Positions 36,021 through 44,423 of a stretch of DNA of 64,000 bases are shown one piece after another. Where the stretch lies: assembly GCA_963793245.1 (NCBI GenBank), contig CAWBZG010000002.1:682001-746000 (forward strand), written 5' to 3'. Each line of letters begins with the position of its first letter. Positions within the stretch are counted from its first letter, which is position 1. The position numbers were made by a program, and so were the translations under genes. The notes below the pieces were generated by a model. That model did no database searches and had not been told where the DNA came from. It worked only from the letters and a program-made list of their open reading frames with translations. Origin of the DNA: CAXBBB01 sp963793245 (lineage in GTDB: Bacteria; Bacteroidota; Rhodothermia; Rhodothermales; BA12).

Positions 36021-36656
36021 GTGCGAACGGTTAATGTCGTTGGCGTGCTCGTTTTTCTGGCGGCTCCAGCGGCTCAAGCGCAACACACCGCGCCGGAGAG
36101 AAGCACGTTTGCGGAAGTCGGCATCGGGTTGGGAAAGAGCGAGTTTTATGGAAGGCTGGAAGAGGGTGATGAAGCCCGAGACGCCGCCGGTTTTAGTCCC
36201 AATCTGGGCGGCACGCTTTCGCTCGCCTTCTACCAGCGGGCCGACTGGCTATCCGAGCACGTGTATCTGGGAGGTCGCTTCAAAGTCCACATCGCTATGC
36301 CGACGTCTGGAGACGGTCCCGAAGAGTATTTCTTCAACCACTACTATGGAGGCGCGAGCGTCCGGGCGTACCCCTTCTCCGACCGCCGAACCGGACCGTA
36401 CGCACAGGCCGATCTGACGTATGGACAGTTTACCGAAAAGCTGCGCGATCCGACCGCCAACCGCGCCGACCACCAGTTCGCCGTCGGGCCGGGCGTGCTC
36501 GGAGCGATCGGTTACGCGCTGTGGGCAGGCGGTGAGCGGCGTTTGAACGTCCAATTCTATGTTCAGCGAAACATCGGGACCGGCGATGTTGACGGGGAGG
36601 GCGAAGTCGGATTCGACTACGGCGCGCTCGGAGCCGAAGTCACGATCGGCTTTTGA
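36021..36656 (+). CDS. Outer-membrane beta-barrel protein of unknown function
   Basis: From GTG 36021 the product is about 212 residues, with signal MRTVNVVGVLVFLAAPAAQA. An in-frame ATG at 35919 would add 34 residues with a second hydrophobic patch and is less convincing. Strand-like segments include FAEVGIGLGKSEFYG, GGTLSLAFYQRADWLSEHVY, GGASVRAYPFSDRRTGPYAQ and a final YGALGAEVTIGF ending in Phe, the BAM signal. It resembles small 8-stranded barrels but not closely any named family. A perfect FNR-type box lies upstream, so oxygen- or nitrosative-stress-linked expression is possible. It precedes the reductase gene by 74 bases. Confidence 0.7.
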   Translation: MRTVNVVGVLVFLAAPAAQAQHTAPERSTFAEVGIGLGKSEFYGRLEEGDEARDAAGFSPNLGGTLSLAFYQRADWLSEHVYLGGRFKVHIAMPTSGDGPEEYFFNHYYGGASVRAYPFSDRRTGPYAQADLTYGQFTEKLRDPTANRADHQFAVGPGVLGAIGYALWAGGERRLNVQFYVQRNIGTGDVDGEGEVGFDYGALGAEVTIGF

Positions 36657-36730
36657 CTCATCGGCTGACGTTTTCTGCGTCGCAGCCGCGCCACTCTCTC
36701 ATTCGCTATCCCTTTATCTCTAGTAGTCAT

Positions 36731-37651
36731 ATGTCCAACCTCCACGTCGTCTTCGGTGCTGGACCGCTAGGCCGCGCCACCACTTCTGCTTTGCTTCGCC
36801 GCGGTCTGTCCGTGCGCGTCATCAACCGCTCCGGCCGTGTCGCTGGACTCGACCCTTCCGTCGAAGTCGTCCGCGCCGACGCTGCACTTCCGCACGAAGC
36901 GCGCGCTGCAGCCCAAGGCGCTTCGGTCGTCTACCAGTGCGCTCAGCCGGGTTACAGCGAGTGGCCGAAGCATTTTCCCTCACTCCAGGCCAGCATCCTT
37001 GACGCAGCGCGCGCATGCAATGCCCGTCTCGTCGTCGCCGACAACCTCTATCTGTATGGCGAGCACGACGGACCGCTCGTAGAGACGCTTCCCTCGAACA
37101 CGACCACTCGCAAGGGGACCGTCCGCGCTCGTATGGCCGAACTGCTGATGGAGGCGCACGAACGGGGCGATGTAGCCGTCACGGTCGGGCGTGGCTCTGA
37201 TTTTTTCGGTCCTGGAGTTGTAGGGTCGGCCGTTGGAAATCGCTTCTTCAAAGCCATCGCGGAAGGAAAAACGGCGAACGTCGGGGGCAATCCCGACGCG
37301 CTCCACACCTATACGTTCGTCGAGGACTTCGGCGAGGCGCTAGCCATACTAGGCGGGCGGGACGAGGCACTGGGGCGAGCGTGGCACATTCCCAACGCGC
37401 CGACCGTCACCACGCGGGCGTTTGTCGAGCGCGCGTTCGAGATCGCTGGTCACTCACCTACAATCCGCGCATCCGGGCCGACGATGCTTCGGATGATCGG
37501 ACTGTTCGTGCCGGAGGTGCGTGAGAGCGTCGAGATGCTGTACCAGTTTGAGCGTCCGTTCGTGGTCGATCACACAGCCTATGCGGAAGCGTTCGGCGAC
37601 CACGCGACGCCACTCGACGCATCTCTCGCTCGGACTCTAGAAGCGCTATAA
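36731..37651 (+). CDS. NAD(P)-binding epimerase/reductase-like protein
   Basis: 306 residues from ATG 36731; the longer frame upstream lacks homology features. It starts HVVFGAGPLGRATTSALLRR, an atypical dinucleotide-binding GxGxxG, and has DNLYLYGEHDGPLVE, KGTVRARMAELLMEAHERGD (in place of the YxxxK active site) and VTVGRGSDFFGPGV. This is the atypical extended SDR/NmrA-like group often annotated as NAD-dependent epimerase/dehydratase. The enzymatic activity is uncertain because the Tyr-Lys pair is not evident. It overlaps the convergent Crp/Fnr gene by six bases, an arrangement that often reflects a regulator and its target. Confidence 0.85.
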   Translation: MSNLHVVFGAGPLGRATTSALLRRGLSVRVINRSGRVAGLDPSVEVVRADAALPHEARAAAQGASVVYQCAQPGYSEWPKHFPSLQASILDAARACNARLVVADNLYLYGEHDGPLVETLPSNTTTRKGTVRARMAELLMEAHERGDVAVTVGRGSDFFGPGVVGSAVGNRFFKAIAEGKTANVGGNPDALHTYTFVEDFGEALAILGGRDEALGRAWHIPNAPTVTTRAFVERAFEIAGHSPTIRASGPTMLRMIGLFVPEVRESVEMLYQFERPFVVDHTAYAEAFGDHATPLDASLARTLEAL

Positions 37652-38245
37652 GCCGCGCTGCTGGCTGACCCGGCCTCGGATACGGCTCAGTGCCTCGGGC
37701 GTGATGCCGAGATAGGAGGCCACTTGATAGAGCGGAACCTGCTCGATCACTTTGGGGCGCTCGTCCAACAAGGCGAGGTACCGCTCCTCAGCACTTCGGA
37801 GCAGAAAACTCGCCGTGCGGAGTTGGGAGAACGCGACCACTTGTTCGAACAAACGTCTGCCGAATCGCTCGAATGCCGGGTCGGAATCGTAGAGGTCATG
37901 CAAAACCGTCCGGGATATCAGCGTGACGACGGTTGGCTCCAGCGCGTCGATATTCTGGAGAGCGGGACGTTGCAACACAAACGAGGCTACGTCTGCGACA
38001 AATGTCCCCGGAAAGAAAAACTGGCCCGTGTGCTCCGTACCGTCCGATAAGTAGTAATAGCGCAGCAGACCCGACTCGACGAAGGCAACCTGGCGAGACA
38101 CGTCGCCTTCTCGCAGCAGATGCTCGCCCTTGTCCAATGTCTTGATCTCCGAAGTCCGCTGAAGTACCTCGAACGTCGCCTGGGACGGCTTGGCGAATCG
38201 TTCGACGGCCGATCGCAGATGGGCTGCAGCGTCAGTTGGACTCAT
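37646..38245 (-). CDS. Crp/Fnr-family transcriptional regulator
   Basis: A 199-residue protein with an N-terminal cyclic-nucleotide-binding-like beta roll (DKGEHLLREGDVSRQVAFVE, LLRYYYLSDGTEHTGQFFFP) and a C-terminal HTH, VPLYQVASYLGITPEALSRI. The recognition helix contains EALSR, i.e. the ExxSR signature of FNR/DNR proteins that read TTGAT half-sites. There is no cysteine at all, so it cannot be an iron-sulfur FNR; a DNR-like or ligand-free sensor is more likely. It lies next to the SDR-like gene and about 1.8 kb from a perfect TTGAT-N4-ATCAA box, so a functional link is plausible. Confidence 0.9.
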   Translation of the reverse strand: MSPTDAAAHLRSAVERFAKPSQATFEVLQRTSEIKTLDKGEHLLREGDVSRQVAFVESGLLRYYYLSDGTEHTGQFFFPGTFVADVASFVLQRPALQNIDALEPTVVTLISRTVLHDLYDSDPAFERFGRRLFEQVVAFSQLRTASFLLRSAEERYLALLDERPKVIEQVPLYQVASYLGITPEALSRIRGRVSQQRGL

Positions 38246-38305
38246 CGTTGGGGAAGGAAGGGTACCGCGACGTAGGTGGAGTCGAGAAGAGCAGTCCGGC
38301 TAGAC

Positions 38306-39556
38306 TCACGTCTTGCGCGGCTGCTTCTTGGCGGCGGGGAAGAGGACGTTATTCAGGATGAGCCGGTAGCCGGGCGAGTTCTTGTGTAAGCTCAGATCGG
38401 TGGGCGGGTCGCCGACGAAGTGCTGGTAGTCTTCGGGGTCGTGTCCTGCATAGAAGGCGAACGTGCCCTGGCCCAGCGTACCGTGCAGGTACTTGACTTC
38501 TTGCTGCGGACTCTCGCCCATGATGACGACGCCCGGCTTGATCAGCGACTTGCGAAACGCTGTCGTTTGTCCAACAAAGCCCTTGACCGAGGCGACGTGG
38601 TTTTGGGTCAGCATCGTCGGGACCGGGTCCCATTTGGCCGAGAAGTCGAACAGGGTAAAGAAGTCGATGGCCGGATCGCGCAGCGGCGGCGGCGGCGGAC
38701 CTACGTCGATGTCGGAGTGCTCGTATTCGGTTGCGGCGAACGACGGCGTAAAATTCTCAAACGCAATCGTCTGACCCCAATCCAGGCGGTCGACGGCGCC
38801 GGGGTCGATGGGGTCGCCGTCGTAATCGGCGGGGACGATGTCGGTCTGGTGAGCGGCGAGGGCGATGTCGAACGTGTCGGTGCCGCTGCACATCGCGAAC
38901 AGGAAGCCGCCTCCGCGTACGTACTCGCGGATCGTCTGGGCGACTTCCAGCTTGAGTTGACTCACCTTGCGGTAGCCGTAGGCGCGCGCCTGCTCCTCGG
39001 CCTGCCGCTGCTGCTCGATGAACCAACCGGCGTTGCGGTACTGATAGAACTTGCCGTACTGCCCCGTAAAATCCTCGTGGTGCAGGTGGACCCAGTCGAA
39101 CTCCGAAAGGCGCCCGGTCAAGATGTCCTCGTCGTAGATCTGCTCGAACGGCACCTCGGCGTAGTTGAGCGCGAGCAGGACGGCGTCGTCCCACGGCAGC
39201 GTCTGATCCGGCGCGTAGACGGCGATCTTGGGCACCTTTTCGAGTCGCACCGCCGCCGTATTCGCCGCATCGCCCTCGACTTGCGACAGGATCTGCGCGC
39301 TCTGTACACCCGACGACCGCTCGAACGAAACGCCTCGAATCCGCAATTCAGCCTCAGCCGACGCCGACGCGGGCATCAGAAACGAGCCGCCCCGATAGTT
39401 GAGCAGCCACTCGACCTGCGACCCCTGCTGCAGCGCCCAGAACGCGACACCGTACGCTTTCAGGTGATTCGTCTGGCTTTCGTCCATCGGAATCACGAAG
39501 TCCTGCGCGCGGGCGGGGAGCGCGAGTAGGAGGAGTAGAAAGAGAAGAGAGCGCAT
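38306..39556 (-). CDS. Secreted asparagine-synthetase-B-like family protein
   Basis: About 416 residues from ATG 39556 with signal MRSLLFLLLLLALPARAQ. It then has FVIPMDESQTNHLKAYGVAF, WLLNYRGGSFLMP, the His-rich DWVHLHHEDFTGQYGKF, and GGGFLFAMCSGTDTFDIALA, where CSG lies in a glutaminase-like (class I GATase) nucleophile context. Similar proteins in Bacteroidota are commonly labelled asparagine synthetase B, but the export signal argues against cytosolic asparagine synthesis; an amidase or peptide-processing role is just as possible. It is followed downstream of the TPR gene on the same strand (62-base gap). A near-identical copy of its last 80 bases lies at 35704. Confidence 0.8.
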   Translation of the reverse strand: MRSLLFLLLLLALPARAQDFVIPMDESQTNHLKAYGVAFWALQQGSQVEWLLNYRGGSFLMPASASAEAELRIRGVSFERSSGVQSAQILSQVEGDAANTAAVRLEKVPKIAVYAPDQTLPWDDAVLLALNYAEVPFEQIYDEDILTGRLSEFDWVHLHHEDFTGQYGKFYQYRNAGWFIEQQRQAEEQARAYGYRKVSQLKLEVAQTIREYVRGGGFLFAMCSGTDTFDIALAAHQTDIVPADYDGDPIDPGAVDRLDWGQTIAFENFTPSFAATEYEHSDIDVGPPPPPLRDPAIDFFTLFDFSAKWDPVPTMLTQNHVASVKGFVGQTTAFRKSLIKPGVVIMGESPQQEVKYLHGTLGQGTFAFYAGHDPEDYQHFVGDPPTDLSLHKNSPGYRLILNNVLFPAAKKQPRKT

Positions 39557-39587
39557 AACCAAAAGAGATCACAAAGAAAAACCGTAA

Positions 39588-39607
39588 GGGCGATACACGT
39601 ATCGCCC
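39588..39607. repeat. Single 20-bp intergenic palindrome
   Basis: Arms GGGCGATAC and GTATCGCCC flank AC. It belongs by style to the palindrome family at 16353, 32379 and 42777, with a different arm word and a CGTA on the left side, but there is no partner within 120 bases. It lies in the short gap between the TPR gene and the asparagine-synthetase-B-like gene. Confidence 0.6.
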
Positions 39608-39618
39608 CGAGTGCTGGG

Positions 39619-41481
39619 TCACGAAGGCGCGTCGCCCCGAATCCGGCGTATGCGCTGGCGCACATCGGGCACGAGGAGGGAGCCGGGGTAGTCTGCGAGC
39701 AGTCGGGCCAGAGTAGCGAGTGCGGCGTCGGTGTCGCCTTGGGCAAGCTGGAGGTCGGCGAGATAGAGCACCGCGCGGTCGGCGAGGTAGGAGTTGGGCG
39801 AGGTCTCGACGAGTGACGCGAGCACGGCGGCTGCTTCGTCCATCCGATCGAGGCCGCGCAGGGCGTCGGCTCGGAGCATCGCCATCTCGTCGACGAGCGC
39901 ATGCGTCGGGAAGTCGGCGGAGATCGCGTCGAGCGCGTCGAGCGAGGCCAACCGCTGGCCCTGACGGGCGAGGAGACTTGCGCTCGAAAAGCGACGGAGC
40001 GGCGTGTTGAGGCTGTCGGGTCCCTCGTTCTCGGTCAGCAGCAGCGTCAGGGCGATGGCGTCGTTGGCGGTGTCGTTCGACGTGTTGTCGGTCAGGATCT
40101 CGGCGAGCGTCAGCGCGCTCTCGAACTCGCCCCTATAGAAGTGAATCTGGGCGCGTTCCAAGCGGGCACGCTCGGCCAGATCGCCGACCCGCAGGCGGTC
40201 TTCCAGTCCGGCGAAGGCGAGGGAGGCATCGTCCAATCGGTTGTCGAGTATGGCGATGCGCCCGCGCTCGAATGCGGCATCGTCGGCTGCAGGAGCGTTG
40301 GGAAAGCGCGCCGTCAGCATGTTCAGGAGCGAGTCCGCAGCGGGTGCGTCGTCGAGGTGATCGAGTTGGAGGCGAGCGGCCTGGAGCAGCACGTTAGGCG
40401 TCGCCGGATGCGTCGGATAGCGCGTCAGAAACTGGTCGTAGGCACTGAGCGAACGGCGGTAGCGCGCGCTCGCCGAGTCTGCGGAGATGGTGTCGGCGTC
40501 GGCCCAGAGTTGGAGCAGAATGCCGCGTCCGGCCAGGGCTTCGGGAGCGGCAGGGCTGTCGGGGTAGCGGGACAGGATCTCGGCGTAGGCAGCGGCGGCC
40601 TGGTCGAACGCTCCAGCAGACTGCGCGCGCTCGGCGAACTGGTACAGCGCCTGCCCCTGCTCGCCCTCCAGCCGGTCGATGGCGCGCGTGGCGTCGAGCG
40701 CCTTGGAGTATTCGCCCTGTTCGGCGTAGAGCCACCCCAGCAATTCCCGGATCGGGCGTTCGAGCGGTTTTGCGCGCACCGCCTCCTCGAAGACGGCGAC
40801 GGTGGTGTTGACGGCTTCGGGCTGCTCGGTGAAGCGCTGCAACCGCTGCCGCACGAACTGCTGCTGGCGTGGCTCGCCTTCGAGCATCCGCACATACGTT
40901 TGGGCGGCGTCGGCATGCTGACCGTTCAGGCTGTACAGGTAGGCGAGGTCGTGGACGAAGGCCGTGGGTGCGACGGATGCCTGCGAGCGTTCCAGCACGG
41001 CGATGGCGCGTCCAAACAGCCGCTGCTCGAACTGCATCCGATAGAGTGTGCCGAACAACCCCAGGTCTTTCTCGCGCTCGGCATCGTCGGCGAGTGCGTC
41101 CCACGCGGCGAACGAATCGGCTTCTCGTCCGGCGGCGTAGAGAACGGCGGCACGTCGGGCACGCAGTTCGTCGTCGGGGGCGGTCGTGAGGTAGGAGTCG
41201 ATCAGAGCGAGCGCGTCATCGTACCGTTTGACCGACTCGTACGCCTGCCGCAATCGGTCGAAGACGGGACGCGAACGAGGGTCGTCTTCGCGCAACTCCT
41301 CGAGCAGCGTGATGGCGCGCTCGTACTGTCCTACGCGCAGGTAGCTGTCCGCCAGGCGCAGGCGAGCGGCACCTTCCGGCTCGCGTTCGGCGTCGTTTTC
41401 TTCGGCTGTGACGCGGTGATTCTGCGCATAAGCGGGCGCGGCGGTCGAGAGCGCGAGGGCGAGCAGAAACAGACGGATCAT
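39619..41481 (-). CDS. Secreted tetratricopeptide-repeat protein
   Basis: 620 residues with signal MIRLFLLALALSTAAPAYAQ and at least ten TPR units along its whole length, for example LADSYLRVGQYERAITLLEE, LLGWLYAEQGEYSKALDATR and LYLADLQLAQGDTDAALATL. It looks like the periplasmic TPR proteins of Bacteroidota that organise membrane-protein assemblies; nothing in it suggests an enzyme. The gene stands 62 bases upstream of the asparagine-synthetase-B-like gene on the same strand, and the two are commonly adjacent in this lineage, so a shared extracytoplasmic task is likely. It is divergent from dxr. Confidence 0.87.
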   Translation of the reverse strand: MIRLFLLALALSTAAPAYAQNHRVTAEENDAEREPEGAARLRLADSYLRVGQYERAITLLEELREDDPRSRPVFDRLRQAYESVKRYDDALALIDSYLTTAPDDELRARRAAVLYAAGREADSFAAWDALADDAEREKDLGLFGTLYRMQFEQRLFGRAIAVLERSQASVAPTAFVHDLAYLYSLNGQHADAAQTYVRMLEGEPRQQQFVRQRLQRFTEQPEAVNTTVAVFEEAVRAKPLERPIRELLGWLYAEQGEYSKALDATRAIDRLEGEQGQALYQFAERAQSAGAFDQAAAAYAEILSRYPDSPAAPEALAGRGILLQLWADADTISADSASARYRRSLSAYDQFLTRYPTHPATPNVLLQAARLQLDHLDDAPAADSLLNMLTARFPNAPAADDAAFERGRIAILDNRLDDASLAFAGLEDRLRVGDLAERARLERAQIHFYRGEFESALTLAEILTDNTSNDTANDAIALTLLLTENEGPDSLNTPLRRFSSASLLARQGQRLASLDALDAISADFPTHALVDEMAMLRADALRGLDRMDEAAAVLASLVETSPNSYLADRAVLYLADLQLAQGDTDAALATLARLLADYPGSLLVPDVRQRIRRIRGDAPS

Positions 41482-41539
41482 ACCTCGCTCAACGCCCGAT
41501 GCGCGGCGATGTTGTCCGGTCTGCCGACTCTGATGCGGC

Positions 41540-41547
41540 TATCTTGC
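41540..41547 (+). promoter_or_regulatory. Candidate -7 box of dxr
   Basis: TATCTTGC lies 22 bases before the GTG start at 41570 and matches TAnnTTTG at six of eight positions. No clear TTTG is found 19-23 bases further upstream. Similar TATCTT words precede ileS and the M1 peptidase gene. Confidence 0.35.
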
Positions 41548-41569
41548 AGGCCACCCCAACCGTTTTCTC

Positions 41570-42757
41570 GTGACGCAACGCATCGCCACGCAACACGTTG
41601 CCGTTTTAGGCTCGACCGGCTCCATCGGCACCCAGACGCTCGACGTTGCCCGGCTCTTCCCCGATCGCGTCCGCGTCCACGCGCTGTCCGCACACAGCAA
41701 CGTCGACTTGCTGGCCGAGCAAGCGCGCGAGTTCAAGCCATCCGTTATTGCAATTGGGGATGCGGAAGGTGCCGATGCATTGGCCGAACGGTTGGCCAGC
41801 ATGGGCACGCGTCGGCCTGAGATTTTGCACGGCTCGGATGCGCTCGAACAGATCGCTGCCTCGTCTGAAGTCGACACGCTCGTTGCCGCCGTCGTAGGAG
41901 CGGCGGGACTTCGGAGCACGCTGGCGGCGGCCTGCGCGGGCAAGCGGATCGCGCTGGCGAACAAAGAGTCTCTGGTGGCGGGAGGGGAGATCGTGACGCG
42001 CGCCGTCGCCCAGAGCAGCGCCCAGTTGCTGCCGGTCGACAGCGAGCACTCGGCGCTGTTTCAGTGTCTGGTCGGCGAGCCGCCCGAACGCGTCGAAAAG
42101 CTGACCCTGACGGCGTCCGGCGGACCGTTCCGCACGCGCGACCTGTCGACGTTTGGCGCCATCACTCCGTCCGACGCGCTCAACCACCCGACGTGGTCGA
42201 TGGGCGCCAAAATCAGCATCGACTCGGCGACGATGATGAACAAGGGGCTGGAGGTCATCGAGGCCCGCTGGCTCTTCGACATTCCCGCCGACCGCATCAA
42301 CGTCGTGATCCACCCTCAGTCGATCGTCCACTCGCTCGTCACGTTCGTCGACGGATCGGCCAAAGCGCAGTTGGGCATGCCGAGCATGGTCGTCCCGATC
42401 CAGTATGCGTTGACCTATCCCGACCGCTGGCCCGCGCCGCATCCGCGCATGGACTGGGCCGAGATTGGCAGACTCGACTTCGCGCCTCCAGAAGCCGCGC
42501 GCTACCCGTGTCTGGGCTTGGCGTTCGACGCGTTGGAGCAGGGCGGAACGGCTCCGGCCATTCTGAATGCCGCCAACGAAGTTGCCGTCGCGCATTTCCT
42601 CGACGGCGCGCTGGGGTTCGTCGACATCGCCTCAGTCGTCGCCGATGTGCTGTCTGCTGCTGACGTACAGTCTGCCGACTCGCTGGACGCCGTGCTGGGT
42701 GCGGATGCCGACGCGCGCCGGTTGGCGACGGCGGCGTGCGTGCGGTTGCGTGGGTGA
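41570..42757 (+). CDS. dxr: 1-deoxy-D-xylulose 5-phosphate reductoisomerase
   Basis: A 395-residue protein from GTG 41570. NADPH-binding VLGSTGSIGTQTLDVARLF is followed by the conserved NKESLVAGGEIVT, the metal and active-site segment PVDSEHSALFQCL, TLTASGGPFRTRDL and WSMGAKISIDSATMMNKGLE. It carries out the first committed step of the MEP isoprenoid pathway, making 2-C-methylerythritol 4-phosphate. The next gene in the same direction is rseP, a frequent neighbour of dxr in many bacteria. The frame is intact. Confidence 0.97.
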   Translation: MTQRIATQHVAVLGSTGSIGTQTLDVARLFPDRVRVHALSAHSNVDLLAEQAREFKPSVIAIGDAEGADALAERLASMGTRRPEILHGSDALEQIAASSEVDTLVAAVVGAAGLRSTLAAACAGKRIALANKESLVAGGEIVTRAVAQSSAQLLPVDSEHSALFQCLVGEPPERVEKLTLTASGGPFRTRDLSTFGAITPSDALNHPTWSMGAKISIDSATMMNKGLEVIEARWLFDIPADRINVVIHPQSIVHSLVTFVDGSAKAQLGMPSMVVPIQYALTYPDRWPAPHPRMDWAEIGRLDFAPPEAARYPCLGLAFDALEQGGTAPAILNAANEVAVAHFLDGALGFVDIASVVADVLSAADVQSADSLDAVLGADADARRLATAACVRLRG

Positions 42758-42770
42758 CGCGGTGAGAGTG

Positions 42771-42878
42771 GGCCTCCGTCGCAGCATGCTGCGACGCTAC
42801 GGGGCGTGGCGTTTCAGAACAGCTTGGGTCGTCAGATTCCACCTCCCGTAGCGCCGGGATATATCCCGGCGGAGGCCA
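42771..42878. repeat. REPIN-like doublet of 20-bp palindromes within nested inverted repeats
   Basis: Palindrome A, CGTCGCAGCA/TGCTGCGACG (42777-42796), and palindrome B, CGCCGGGATA/TATCCCGGCG (42853-42872), are both perfect. Outer arms GGCCTCCG (42771-42778) and CGGAGGCC (42871-42878), and inner arms CGCTACGGG (42795-42803) and CCCGTAGCG (42846-42854), are exact reverse complements. The whole unit can thus fold as a long stem with two hairpin tips. The same inner arms (CGCTACG) occur at 16369-16443. It lies between dxr and rseP. Confidence 0.8.
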
Positions 42879-43011
42879 ACTCCGCACATTCCGCCGAGCC
42901 ACGTTCCGGCAACACACAGAGCGCACGTTCTCACCTCACATTCCCCGACGCCCGCTCGCTCGCGCCGTAGCTTGAAGGCTTCCTAGTGCCTGACCTATCT
43001 GCATCCACCGC

Positions 43012-44421
43012 ATGGACGCCATCGTCAACTTCCTGCCGTACATCGGCTACATCATCCTGGCGATCACGATTCTCGTGTTCGTCCACGAGATGGGCCACTT
43101 CCTGGCAGCCAAGCTGTTCGGCATGCGCGTCGAGCGCTTCTCCATCGGCTTCCCGCCCAAGCTGTTCGGCAAGCAGATCGGCGACACCGAGTACGTCATC
43201 GGCGCGACGCCGCTGGGCGGCTACGTCAAGATCTTGGGCATGGTCGACGAGAGCATGGACACCGATGGGCTAGCCGAAGAGCCGAAAGAGTGGGAGTTTC
43301 GCGCCAAACCGGTGTGGCAGCGCATCATCGTCATCACGGCAGGCGTCATCTTCAACATGATCCTGGCGTGGATCATCTTCGCCGTCCTCAAAGGCACGTA
43401 CGGCGAAGAATATCTGCCCGCGTCGAGCGTCGACGCGATCCACGTGTTCGACGAATCGCTCGGCTACGACATCGGACTGCGCACCGGCGACCGTCTCGTC
43501 TCTATCGGCGGCGAACCGCTCGAACGCTTTTCCGACTACCGCGAGCGCATGGTTCTGGCCGACCCGCTGACGATCACGGTCGAGCGCAACGGTCAGATGG
43601 TGACGCTCGACGGCCCGCGCGACATCATGACCCAACTCACGCGCAGCGACGGCGATCTGGGAATCGACATCTACAAAGCCATCGTCGGCGACGTGTCCGG
43701 TGCCTTGCCCGCCGATTCTGCTGGACTGCAAGTCGGTGATCGCATAACGCGTGTCGGCAATCAGTCCATTGCGTTCTGGAGCGAACTCTCTGGCGCGGTT
43801 CAGGCGACGGGAGGTCAGGAAATCGAAGTCGAGTTTGTGCGTCCCGATAGCCTCGGCGCGCCTGCTGCTGACAGCCCGGTCCAACTCGTCCGCGATCAGG
43901 GCGATGCGGCAGTGTACATGACACGTTTGCGCCCCCAGATGGTCGATTCGTCACTCGTGCTCGGCGTTACCGTCGCGCCGTTGGTGACGCAGTATCAGGT
44001 CGAATACGAGCAGTATGGGTTTTTCGAGTCCATCGGCGCAGGATGGAACGAAGTCGGCGCGCAGACGGCGGGCATCGCGGGCAACCTGGGGCGTGTGTTT
44101 TCGGGACGCGACAATCTGCGCGAGAATCTGGGCGGTCCGGTGATGGTGGCGAAAGTCGCCCGCGATGCGGCTCGGCTCGGCTGGGATCGGTACTGGGCGC
44201 TCGTGGCGATGCTCTCGATCACGCTCGCCATCCTCAACATCCTGCCGATTCCCGCGCTCGACGGTGGACACTTGGTCTTCCTGATCTACGAAGGGATCAC
44301 GCGGCGCGAGCCGTCTCTCAAGGTGCGGATGGTGCTCCAGCAGGTCGGCATGGTACTGCTGCTGGTGTTCATGGTGTTCATCTTCGGCAACGACATCGTC
44401 CGGCTCGTGACGGGCGGATAG
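43012..44421 (+). CDS. rseP: RseP-type site-2 zinc metalloprotease
   Basis: A 469-residue M50B membrane protease. The active site HEMGH (about residues 25-29, in LVFVHEMGHFLAAKLFG) lies in the first transmembrane helix, and the third ligand is in NILPIPALDGGHLVFLIYEG near residue 413 in a C-terminal helix. Two PDZ domains sit between (around VDAIHVFDESLGYDIGLRTG and GALPADSAGLQVGDRITRVG). It performs intramembrane cleavage of anti-sigma factors or signal peptides. A FecI/FecR system occurs further along, but there is no evidence that RseP acts on that FecR. Confidence 0.95.
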   Translation: MDAIVNFLPYIGYIILAITILVFVHEMGHFLAAKLFGMRVERFSIGFPPKLFGKQIGDTEYVIGATPLGGYVKILGMVDESMDTDGLAEEPKEWEFRAKPVWQRIIVITAGVIFNMILAWIIFAVLKGTYGEEYLPASSVDAIHVFDESLGYDIGLRTGDRLVSIGGEPLERFSDYRERMVLADPLTITVERNGQMVTLDGPRDIMTQLTRSDGDLGIDIYKAIVGDVSGALPADSAGLQVGDRITRVGNQSIAFWSELSGAVQATGGQEIEVEFVRPDSLGAPAADSPVQLVRDQGDAAVYMTRLRPQMVDSSLVLGVTVAPLVTQYQVEYEQYGFFESIGAGWNEVGAQTAGIAGNLGRVFSGRDNLRENLGGPVMVAKVARDAARLGWDRYWALVAMLSITLAILNILPIPALDGGHLVFLIYEGITRREPSLKVRMVLQQVGMVLLLVFMVFIFGNDIVRLVTGG

Positions 44422-44423
44422 CG

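Noticed and set aside
39901..41820. A 639-codon plus-strand frame opposite the TPR gene
   Set aside because: Antisense of TPR repeats on the other strand; Arg/Gly/Val-rich without domains.
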